Positions 57,301 to 64,000 of a DNA stretch of 64,000 nucleotides are shown piece by piece (the first letter of the stretch is position 1; each line of letters starts with the position of its first letter). The notes below the pieces were generated by a model. It made no database searches, had not been told where the DNA came from, and worked only from the letters and a program-made list of their open reading frames with translations. Source of the DNA: Metellina segmentata (lineage: Eukaryota > Arthropoda > Arachnida > Araneae > Tetragnathidae); the NCBI GenBank assembly GCA_947359465.1, contig OX375872.1:77791100-77855099 (forward strand), written 5' to 3'. A program made the position numbers and the translations under genes.

Positions 57301-60255
57301 TATGATCTGGAGTGCTATATTCCATGATAGCCGGACCTCCTTGTTAGTCATTTCTGGCACACATGCAGCACAGCGGTACATAGACAACATTCTATGACCG
57401 GTTTTGTTACTTTTCCTTTTGCGACACCCTTGACTTACTTTTCAACAAGATAATGCCTGGCCGTACATGTTGCTATGAATTGTCTTCAAGCTCTTACAAC
57501 ACTTCCTTGGCCAGCTAGATCTCCTGACCTCTCTCCCATAGAACACATTTGGGATGTTATGGGAAGGCGTTTGCAACCATCCCAGAATGTTGACCATTTA
57601 GTCCGACAGTTGGAGACAATTTGGCAAGAGAAATTCCGAAGGACACCATCCGGGAACTTTTTCAGTCCATGCCACGCCGGGTAACAGATTGCATCCAGGC
57701 CAGAGGTGGATCAACACCTTATTGACTTCCTCCCTTTGTAACAGTCAAACTATGTATGTTCTTCACATCCACCAATTTTTATTGCAATCGGACAATTCCT
57801 TCTTGGTGCTTCGATTTTTGTTATAGAGTGTATGTTATTATATAAACGTTTTATAAAACTGTTATAAATTTAAGCTTGTTAAATGTAATTTAATAATATA
57901 AGTTGATTTATATCACAAATTAACTGTAAATAAATTTTGATAAAGTATCAAATTTTCAGACTGAAAGTGTTCTTGAAATTCATATGATTTCATTCATGAG
58001 GGTACATTTTAAATGGATTTTAGATTTGTCTTTATTTTCTACATTTCCTTTAACACAAAAAGTATGTCTTACAAAAGCATATCCTTAACATTACTAGTCT
58101 AAAGAAAATTCAAGGGTAATAAATTAGAAATTCTAACTATGCCATGTAAGATGAATAATTTTAAGTTTTTTTAATAATTGACCTTTTTTTAAAGGAAAAT
58201 AGGATTTAAGAATTAATAAAAACAAATAATCCTATTTTATTTAAATTACAGTTTGTTGCAAGGACAAAGGCTTTCACAGATCTAATAACATAATCTTTAA
58301 AAATAAAATATTAATTCATATAGGTTCAGGGAATAAACATAAAAGATATATTTGATTAAAAATTTATTTATATACTGGAAGATAATCACATTTTGTTTAC
58401 CATTATAAGCAGAGGCTCTGATATCTGAAGTGTTTTTTTAATTGCAAGAGATTTTATTGATGACAGCATTTTTCTCCTAGCTCTGGTGATTTTTAGGTTA
58501 AGAAATGTAAAAGCAGCACCAAGAAATCCACCCAATACTCCAACCAATGCAGCTGGCAACACAGCTATAATATTCAAATCAATTCTTTTAACCACCTGTG
58601 AAGAAAAATGAAACAAAATATTTGTAACATTTTCATATATTGATGTGCTGTAAGAGAACCACATTTTAACAATTTAAAACAAAAGAGATGAACTAAAACA
58701 TAAAAGCATCAACTTAAAAATTCACTTAAGACTTCAACAACTGCAGCCAGTGTGATAGCTATTTCAAAGACTAAGAACCACATAATCTCAACTCTTGTAT
58801 ATAATCCTTATACATACACTTGAATACCTGTGTTAATTTAAGTACATATTCAAATATTTAAAATAGATAAGATCAATTCAAATAGTTAGTGCAAAGCCAC
58901 ATGTATGAACCAATCAGAGTATAAGTTATTTCAACTTGAAGTATGGTGTTTTTGATTAACGTTGGACTGGTGCAACACTGTAGACTATTGGAAACGGTCC
59001 AGGATCAAACCCAAAGGGAGAGATTGAGGACAACACCACATAATTTTGAACCATGGTCAGATGACAAGGCAACACTTAACTGGCACCCCACTCCAAACTT
59101 CTACACCATGCCAACATGAGAACATTTGAGGTCTTGAAAGTTTCAATGTGCACCAGCCTCTTTTGTATACGACGGTCTATGGTTGCATTCGAACTCGCAA
59201 CCCTTGGTTGCTAATTTGCTACTCTTCCAACTGGGCTACAGCAGCCCATATTTCAACTTGAAAAGAAACAGTGCTTGAAGTGGCACCTTCAATTGGTGTG
59301 CATGTGTCGCTTTGCACCCTGTGTGCCTTATTTTTAATTCAGCTTTACTCAATGGAATTTATTTGATAATTAGTAGCTGATATACAAGGTACCTATTATG
59401 TCATGTTTCAATTTTCAAAATTCTGACAGTTAAAAAAGTTATAAGATTTGATATTCTTTTAATCACATGCGGATATCAATAACAATTGGAGTTTAGAATG
59501 AAATTAATGTTAATTTGAAAAAAATATCCTAGTGTAGGAACCTACAAACTGTTAAAATTCAATTAGTCTTAAAATGAGAGCCTGATGATAGATTAGTAAT
59601 AGTTTTATGTTGCCTATTTTAGTGATGTAACTCTAAATCTGAGAAGGAGAAATTTTTAAGAGAGTGCACTTTTCTCCAAGAAATGTAAAGTATATTGTTT
59701 AAAACTTCTTAAAATTTATGCAACAAATTCCAAACCACGATTCAAATTAAATTTCAAAAATGAACATCCCTCAGAACTGCACAGAAATCTCAAAAAAGGT
59801 TAAGACATGTCAACTCTAAATTTCATGCCATGGGAACACAAAAGGCAAAATGACAAATGTTCCCATCAACTGATTTTGAACTTTACTTATGGTGGTTGGA
59901 AACAATGTAAGAAAATAAGTGTATATACTTAAATTAGAGAGATTATTAAACAAAAAGCAAAAAATAAAGAAAATTTAGCTGTAAAAATTTTGAAATTTGA
60001 CTTAGTATTACCTGAAATAATATATATTTCTCAGTTTTAAATAATCCAAAATTTCCTTGATAGTGAAATGCAGTGAAAGCAGAATTCAAAAGATCAGAAG
60101 TAAAAGTAGAAACCATGCAGCAGAAAAAAGTTTGCCATGACAACCTCATATTCCAAAAAGATGATACTTCTTCCATAGAAAACAGTAAACCACCAACTGG
60201 AGACCCAAAAGCAGAAGCTACACCAGCTGCAGCACCAGCAGATATAAAGTTTCTC
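42113..60255 (-). CDS. ClC-6/7-type chloride/proton exchanger, C-terminal ten exons
   Basis: Exons on the minus strand, in coding order: 60,012-60,255; 58,401-58,595; 54,673-54,868; 51,929-52,100; 50,240-50,411; 49,120-49,289; 45,158-45,331; 44,205-44,289; 42,870-42,971; 42,113-42,328. All have GT and AG splice bases, and the phases fit into one frame of about 574 residues with no stop. The protein is an intracellular 2Cl-/H+ exchanger of endosomes or lysosomes. Visible landmarks are SAGAAAGVASAFGSPVGG, FSMEE with the proton glutamate, DPGAFALIGAAAFFGG in a late membrane helix, and two CBS domains (VMSSPVTTL; GLRHLVAIDEKNQ). The N-terminal part with the GKEGP gating motif is not in the window or was not found. 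It could be orthologous to ClC-7 or a sister class. Confidence 0.93.
42870..42971 (-). CDS. ClC exon i
   Basis: The 34 codons from FCDEDVEKLGRSARFLHL to QRYLNL form the linker between the CBS domains. Acceptor TTTAG, donor GTAAGA, both in phase 0. Confidence 0.9.
43125..43400 (-). mobile_element. SINE, second head type, in a ClC intron
   Basis: On the minus strand the head reads GACTGCAATAGCTCGGTTG, then GGGTTGCAAGTTTGAATCC. The shared body follows with CTGACCGTGGTTCAAAATTA and a diverged tail. Confidence 0.72.
44205..44289 (-). CDS. ClC exon h
   Basis: This short 85-bp exon encodes TELSVLLCHEEIFD to LGVEYSQ, matching the family's SELxxLLxHK segment after CBS1. The acceptor is TTTCCTTGTAG and the donor is GTAAAA. 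Its phase is the only one that links exons g and i. Confidence 0.88.
45158..45331 (-). CDS. ClC exon g (first CBS domain)
   Basis: This exon encodes LNLELFEVCHVMSSPVTTLG, VAKLLLETKHCGFPIVQQ and FYGLITR. Acceptor TTACAG, donor GTTAGA, phase 1 in and phase 2 out. Confidence 0.92.
45478..46493 (+). repeat. Helitron-like repeat A, 5' part, in a ClC intron
   Basis: It starts CTCTACTATTATAAAAGGAA, followed by a GT-rich run and ATGAAATTTGGCACACAGGTA. The same start occurs at 46,497 and 60,548. It is split by a SINE at 45,781-46,111 and lacks the 3' end. Copy B follows directly. Confidence 0.7.
45781..46111 (-). mobile_element. First-type SINE inside Helitron-like repeat A
   Basis: On the minus strand it has the head GACCGACCAACCGGCCTGAT with CTGGTTCGAATCCGG and the full body. 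A 14-bp duplication CCTAGATYGTTAAR lies at 45,767-45,780 and 46,112-46,125 and belongs to the host repeat. Confidence 0.9.
46905..48399 (-). mobile_element. Decayed Tc1-like element, 1.5 kb
   Basis: The ends GACTCATATCCATAAATTAA and, inverted, CACTCATGTCCATAAATTAA match, with TA on both sides. The minus-strand transposase is broken. The HTH piece reads GRTQTEVSRELGIAQSVISG. The catalytic end has FVFMYDNARPHLANIV (second aspartate) and FSPDLNPIEHVWDMLGRRV (third acidic block) at 47,126-47,578. Frameshifts divide the N-terminal half. Confidence 0.9.
47126..47578 (-). pseudogene. Tc1 transposase catalytic C-terminus
   Basis: An open frame of 150 residues covers WGGILLGSRTYLHVQ to the stop. It keeps YDNARPH and SPDLNPIEHVWD. 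The first catalytic aspartate and the HTH region lie upstream in other frames, so no complete protein can be made. Confidence 0.88.
48537..48700. repeat. Duplicated Helitron-like end plus ClC exon f boundary
   Basis: This stretch repeats at 48,969-49,139, a shift of 432 bp. It has the GGTTAGCGAGCAGTGGTCAC block, intron sequence, and on the minus strand the last bases of exon f (CTATGATGGGACAAAAAA) with its GTATTT donor. The copy at 49 kb belongs to the real exon and this one is orphaned. Confidence 0.85.
48701..48985 (+). repeat. Further Helitron-like 3' fragment
   Basis: A second GTGGTCACACCTGACCCCAC block, the GATCGATACCTTATAAG block and GACAATGACGAGGCCATGG precede the copy of the shared end at 48,969. 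All match the minus-strand copy at 5.0-5.3 kb and copy C. Confidence 0.7.
49120..49289 (-). CDS. ClC exon f
   Basis: This exon encodes VELTNDVQFLLLIMVAIMVS, KWVGDYITHPFYHAQLELKC and FLDSEPVILYDGTK. It ends in phase 2 at a GTATTT donor. Its last bases and the donor are also present in a nearby duplicate (see 48,537-48,700). Confidence 0.92.
50240..50411 (-). CDS. ClC exon e
   Basis: This exon encodes FIGGLMGRIVGRTMVSIFG, DPGAFALIGAAAFFGGVSRL and SLTVIM. The donor at ATG/GTTGGT is supported because the next exon starts VELTND. Confidence 0.95.
51929..52100 (-). CDS. ClC exon d
   Basis: This exon encodes ATLLFSTGERAIHHLFSRE and CYFILACWAAGTSISSGVVI, the family's LACWxxGxxxxSGxxIP helix motif. 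It ends in phase 2 with donor GTATGT. Confidence 0.94.
52770..53926 (+). pseudogene. hAT transposase (GTF2I-repeat-type), broken
   Basis: The pieces in order are a CTDDAPSMIGSRQGF block, the microsatellite at 52,915-52,962, then FCKVRWLIKGKMLKRFYDLR, ITGHLNELNLKLQKQG with a stop, and NKIRSWETEMRSG. The C-terminal FGSTYKCEQFFSMMKTNKSK resembles the hAT SERxFS region. At least two in-frame stops (about 53,340 and 53,648) and a frame break at the microsatellite disable it. Confidence 0.85.
52915..52962. repeat. Poly-A / AAT microsatellite in hAT transposase
   Basis: A run of A followed by AAT triplets lies inside the coding region and produces a stretch of isoleucines in several frames. Confidence 0.95.
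54673..54868 (-). CDS. ClC exon c
   Basis: This exon encodes VIMGTMSVFLPTLLPCTNFT, a luminal-loop-like section with several cysteines, and ends YNISYNE plus one base. The following exon completes the codon to continue NEAATLLF. Confidence 0.9.
55500..57684 (+). pseudogene. Tc1 transposase interrupted by 1.29-kb insertion
   Basis: The HTH half lies at 55,500-55,890 and the catalytic half at 57,188-57,684. An in-frame TGA near 55,568 and frame changes in the catalytic half show independent damage. The third acidic block is SPDLSPIEHIWD. The insertion falls exactly in the conserved SDES block. Confidence 0.85.
55894..57183. mobile_element. TTAA-flanked (piggyBac-like) non-autonomous element
   Basis: The ends TGGAGACCC and, inverted, AGGAGACCC are flanked on each side by TTAA (55,890-55,893 and 57,184-57,187). 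With one TTAA kept, the flanking Tc1 codons read R-I-V-L-S-D-E-S. This shows the exact borders. No ORF was recognised in the AT-rich interior, so the element depended on another source of transposase. TTAA duplication is the hallmark of piggyBac. Confidence 0.85.
58401..58595 (-). CDS. ClC exon b
   Basis: The 65 codons from VVKRIDLNIIAV to SEPLLIM include the glycine-rich helix GVLGGFLGAAFTFLN, matching the GxxGGxLGAxFN segment of ClC-6/7. Acceptor CACAG, donor GTAAAC. Confidence 0.93.
58941..59249 (-). mobile_element. SINE, second head type, with target duplication, in a ClC intron
   Basis: On the minus strand the head reads GGGCTGCTGTAGCCCAGTTG, then GGGTTGCGAGTTCGAATGC, with the shared body after it. 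The 13-bp ATTTCAACTTGAA is duplicated at 58,928-58,940 and 59,250-59,262. Confidence 0.9.
60012..60255 (-). CDS. ClC exon a (proton-glutamate exon)
   Basis: This exon encodes RNFISAGAAAGVASAFGSPV to the FSMEEVSSFW block and on to LFKTEKYILFQ. The acceptor is TTTAG and the donor is CAG/GTAATA. The first base completes a codon from an upstream exon and the exon ends on a full codon. Confidence 0.93.
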
Positions 60256-60545
60256 CTAAATTTTGTACATAAATAATATCACTCAATAACCTTAAAACAT
60301 GTTAAATAATTCAGTTAAATACTATTTATCAATGAATAAACTCGTGATAAAAAAGATATAAGTTCATTTCAGCTTGAAAAATAAACTTCTTTTTTTTGAC
60401 AGAATTCCAGCATACACAAACTATTTTTGATCACAGTATCCAGACAATGAATATTTAGATCATTGTGATAAATTTTTTGATTGCTTATTAATGCATATTT
60501 ACAGTAATTGACAAAGAACTTTAATAATTTTGCTTTGCTGTTCAA
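60256..60545. other. ClC intron upstream of the first visible exon
   Basis: This is AT-rich intron sequence. No further ClC exon, in particular none encoding a GKEGP motif, was found between here and 64,000. Confidence 0.5.
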
Positions 60546-61345
60546 TCTCTACTATTATAAAAGGAAGTGTTTGTCTGAGTGTGTGGACTGTCATGACGAA
60601 TCTATGGCACTTACAATAATGAGATTTTGCACACAGGTAGTCCGAATTTTTTGCAATTTTCTACTGCGCCCGAATTTTAAAACTCAGTCTATAACATTTT
60701 AAAATTAATTCATTGAAATTTAATTACTATTGTTTTCTTTTGAATGGCAATACCATAAAGAGATGACAGATTCTAAATTTATTTTTTTTGTTAAAGTTTG
60801 ATTTTGCGGAGGAATGATTTCAGCCGACAAATAAAATAAAGTCTTAACTGGAGAAATGTAGTTCTTTTTTCTATCTCCTAGATCGCTAAAGTTACAGTAA
60901 AAATTTCAATAATTTTTAAATTGTAACTTTTTTATATTTTTTCCCATATGAATTTGACTTACGTTGTCGAGAAATCAACAGATTCCATTTCCTGCGCTCA
61001 AACAATTCCAGTGAAGGAAAAGAAAGCAAATAAAAGATTTTTTGAATGAAGACTTTTACATCAGATAGATACCTTATACGTTTGATTTTCTTTTAATAAA
61101 TAATTTTTCAAATAAATATTTATATTTTTGCAAGACATTTTGACATCACTGCGATTGGATTTCTTTGCATTTCGAATTTGGCTGTATTTGACAATGAATG
61201 ATGACTGTTATCCAATAGGCTATGAATTCTCATATGGTTTATGTTGCAAACCAAATGGGAATAGGTAGCAATCACCGTGGGCTAGCGAGCAGTGGTCACA
61301 CCTGACCCCACGAAAAAAACTGTCACAGGCAACGCAGTGGCTAGT
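60546..61345 (+). repeat. Helitron-like repeat C, nearly complete
   Basis: It starts TCTACTATTATAAAAGGAAG and runs through GGCACTTACAATAATGAGAT, GATACCTTATACG and GCGAGCAGTGGTCACACC to CAACGCAGTGGCTAGTA. The CTAG end and TC start are compatible with a Helitron, but no convincing 3' hairpin was seen and no Rep/helicase is present. It serves as the reference for copies A and B. Confidence 0.68.
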
Positions 61346-61818
61346 AGTATATATTATGAGGATTACATACATTAGTACTTAGATATAAAGTTTGATTTTG
61401 CATTGTCTACTATTAATTAATGGTGTCAAAAGTAAAAAAATTGTATGTATGTATATATATATATAGTTTCCACTCTAAAACATTGGTAACTCTTTGAAAC
61501 TACCAAGCTTGAGAAAATCTTATTAGATTATTCGATGTTATTTAATGACTTACCATCAAGTTTTACTTTAATACATAAACAGACTTCATTAGCAGCAAAA
61601 AAGAAAGGAACTTTGTTATGAATGAATAAATTAAGTCAAGTAAACACACTGAATCATTGTGGAACAAGCTAAAAATTACATAACAATAAGTTTTCAAGAG
61701 AAAGAATCATTTTACAACCAACCAAAATAAAATATTAGCACTTTTTATCAGAAGCAGCAATATAAAATAATCTACGAATTTGAAACAAATTTTGTTGGAA
61801 AATTGTTAAAAACACATA

Positions 61819-63025
61819 CACTATCTACCAATAAGTATTTTGACACACATGCAAATGACGATATCTGCGGTCCTAATATACATCACGCCCTCTGCCGTTA
61901 AATATCGTGTAGGAAACAACATTGGCATTAGTCACACGCAAGATTGCAAGATGCCACGGAGTGCAGAGTTATCTGATTTCGAGAAAGGTGTAATCGTCGG
62001 GTATCACAGAAATGGCCAATCCTTAAGGAACATATCTAGCGAGCTGAACTACCCAAAATCGACAGATGCCTATGTGATTCAGTATTGGAAGGTGAGCGGT
62101 GATTGTCAGAATGAGCCCGGAGTCGGCAGACCCACGAAACGGGGAGATAGAGACCGATGGGTGCTGCCCAGAGAAATTCGGAAGAACCGCAACCAACCGA
62201 TGACCCACATACTCCAGGAGTTTCAACAAGCATCCGGGAGTGTTGTTTCGATCAATACCATCCATTAGGAAGCACATCTGCTTGGTTTTCATGGTCGTGC
62301 TGCCACCCATAAGCCTTTGATCACAAAGTCCAACCGCGCTGCTCGGTTAATGTGGTGCAAAGTAAGTCGGAAGTGGACTAGATCAGTTGAAACGGGTTCT
62401 CAGGAGCCACGAATCTAGGTTCACCCTCAACCGTTCGGATGGCAGGGTATGGCATCTGCCTGGAGAACACCTCCTGCCAGAATGCATTGTGCCCATAGTA
62501 AAGTTCGGCGGAGGTGGAAGTATGGTCTGGGGGTGTTTCTCCTGGTATGTGCTGGGACCCTTGGTCCAAATTCATGGTAAGCTCAATACCGAGGCCTACT
62601 GCACTATTTTGGATGACATTGTGCTTCCTACGTTGTGGCACTTTTATGGGTTGGACCCATGTTACTTCCAGGACGATAACGCCAGCTGTCATGTTGCGAG
62701 GTACACTATGGATTGCTATGGTGACAATGGGGTTAACCGAATGAACTGGCCTGCCCAGAACCCTATCGAGAACTTCAGGGACGAGTTGGATCGCAGAATT
62801 ATGGAGTGCAACAACCGTTCAAAACCGATGAAGGAAATTACATGTCTTCTCCAAGTCGAGTGGAAGAAATAACACTAGCCGTCATACAAGGATTCGTGGA
62901 AAGCAGGTCCCAGAGGGTTGAGGCTGTAATTGCCTCTCTTTCGGAGGCTCTACCAACTATTGAATATGAATACATTTGTTTTTCTTTTCTATCACATGTG
63001 TCCAAATTCTTATTGGTAAAAATTG
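61819..63025 (+). mobile_element. Tc1-like element, 1.2 kb
   Basis: The ends CACTATCTACCAATAAGTAT and, inverted, CAATTTTTACCAATAAGAAT match, with TA at 61,817-61,818 and 63,026-63,027. The plus-strand transposase fills most of the element, in two main frames. Confidence 0.92.
61954..62872 (+). pseudogene. Tc1 transposase with frameshift
   Basis: The protein starts at MPRSAELSDFEKGVIVGYHR, the Tc1 HTH start, and reads on to a TAG at about 62,266. Later pieces follow in another frame from 62,387: [17 protein letters not shown] with the first catalytic block, [18 protein letters not shown] with the second aspartate, and [15 protein letters not shown], where SPDLNPIENLWD is usual. It ends at 62,872. 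A stop and a frameshift inactivate it, but it is among the least decayed Tc1 copies here. Confidence 0.88.
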
Positions 63026-63059
63026 TAGTTAAGTTTGCAAAGTCTGGAGAGAATTTTAA

Positions 63060-63262
63060 GTTGTATACAAGTTTATGAATGGTACAAATTTTTTAAGCAT
63101 GATAGAGAATTGTTGAAAGGGATAAATGGTCAAGGAGGCAGGCAAGCAGCAAACATTGTCGAACTTGTACACACTCTACAGGAAAATCATCAAAACATTG
63201 GGTCATCTGGAAAGTTCTGCACGTTTTTTAAGATAATTTCAGATAAATTAGATAGTTAAGAT
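63060..63262 (+). pseudogene. Mariner-like transposase N-terminal fragment
   Basis: The frame reads QVYEWYKFFKHDRELLKGIN and GRQAANIVELVHTLQENHQN. The phrase YEWYKxFKxGRE is the second-helix region of mariner/SETMAR-type transposases. Nothing of the catalytic domain follows. Confidence 0.55.
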
Positions 63263-63496
63263 AAATTTCAACGAAACAGTACAAAAATATAAAAATTTTT
63301 TATTGAATTACATAAGCACAATTTTGTTCTATGAGTTTTTGCCATCTTTCCTGTTAAAGATATCCTGTTTATTAGAATCCCTCTTCACGTGTTTGCACCT
63401 CCTTCTTGTAAATGGTTATGATTATGCAAACATACAACAAACAAACAAGTTGAGTTGTCATGCTTTTGCGATTGGCCACAGTATGACATCACACCT

Positions 63497-63530
63497 ATAA
63501 ATGTGGGGTGGTCATAATATTATGGCCAAT
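63497..63530. repeat. Orphan Tc1-like terminus
   Basis: The word GGGTGGTCATAATATTATGG is a commonly seen Tc1-like inverted end. No partner end or transposase belongs to it in this window. Confidence 0.5.
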
Positions 63531-63826
63531 CATTTACTTAATGCAGTATTATGATTTTGTTTATGGCAGTCATTCTATTGAGATATTTATGCTAATTTCT
63601 AGAGATACAAGAAGTATAAAAGAGAAAGTTCCTTTCTTTCAGATCGCAATTTTTGTCATACATTGGACAGAGATGTATCTCTGGTTTTTTAATCTTTGTT
63701 TCTTTTCTGTAAATAGTTTTACAGCTTTTAATGAATAAATGTTTTTAAATCTTTGATTTATTTTTTACTCCACATATCACTGGGCACTTTGCTTCTCCAC
63801 AATATGTGGGACTGTGTTTCTTCATT

Positions 63827-64000
63827 TTAATAGGGTAAAGATTAAACTTTGTAACGTTGCTTATGCTCCTGAATTAAGAAGAAATTTGTTATCTGGGGCA
63901 TGTTTTGACAGAAAAGGAGCTAGTTTTAAGGGAGGCAAAGGAAAAATTGAAATGATTGATTGTAATGGCGAATTATTGTTTTCAGCTAAATTACTAAATG
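63827..64000 (+). pseudogene. Copia-like polyprotein fragment running off the window
   Basis: The plus-strand frame reads RVKIKLCNVAYAPELRRNLL, then SGACFDRKGASFKGGKGKIE. This is the segment between protease and the GAG-pre-integrase domain in copia (usual form NVLYVPELxxNLLS). It is a different, diverged family from the element at 213-4,680. It continues to the last base, so its state cannot be judged. Confidence 0.75.

Larger units (their letters stand above)
55232..57830 (+). mobile_element. Tc1-like element split by a TTAA element, in a ClC intron
   Basis: The inverted ends share CACTCTATAACAAAA, then ATCGA and GCACCAAG, over about 31 bp. TA flanks both ends (55,230-55,231; 57,831-57,832). 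The transposase starts MSEFERGRVIGLKEAGWTN at 55,500. After the insertion it continues LSDESCFQLCPEDYRRW, and then SPDLSPIEHIWDVMGRRL at about 57,530. Stops show it was decaying. Confidence 0.92.

Noticed and set aside
1..64000. CRISPR arrays, operons, bacterial genes or organellar DNA
   Set aside because: None was seen. The split ClC gene, SINEs and transposon classes mark nuclear animal DNA.

Overview
The window is arthropod nuclear DNA, most probably from a chelicerate such as a spider. That is inferred from a spliced animal-type ClC gene, tRNA-derived SINEs, K02A2.6-type gypsy pol and many Tc1, hAT and LINE remnants in AT-rich sequence. There is no operon structure, CRISPR array or bacterial signal.

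The one clear host gene is an endosomal/lysosomal ClC chloride/proton exchanger of the ClC-6/7 type on the minus strand. Ten exons lie between 60,255 and 42,113 and join in consistent phase to give about 574 C-terminal residues: the second half of the membrane domain and both CBS domains. The N-terminal exons, including the one with the gating glutamate, lie upstream of 60,255 and were not found. Its introns hold SINEs, Tc1 elements, a hAT element and three copies of a Helitron-like repeat.

Everything else is transposon sediment. From the left: an apparently intact, very young copia element with identical LTRs (213-4,680); sparse repeats (4.7-16 kb); a 1,032-bp element with terminal inverted repeats (TIRs) and an 8-bp target duplication (TSD) that carries a CRESS-DNA-virus-like Rep endonuclease domain (16,520-17,551); a dense SINE cluster (18.5-21.4 kb); Tc1 remnants; a decayed gypsy element (24.4-28.9 kb); and a nested block (28.9-39.3 kb). 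In that block a LINE is split by a hAT element, which is split by a second hAT of the same family, which is split by a third hAT-type MITE. Two Harbinger-like MITEs sit in the first hAT and in the LINE. At the right edge another copia-like fragment runs off the window.

The most unusual object is the Rep-carrying element at 16.5-17.6 kb. It has the ends and target duplication of a cut-and-paste transposon but codes for an HUH-type Rep domain instead of a DDE transposase. Other notable points are the nested insertions, whose target duplications can be read at nearly every level; a TTAA-flanked element whose removal restores a Tc1 reading frame; and a tandem duplication that copied the 3' end of a ClC exon with its splice donor.
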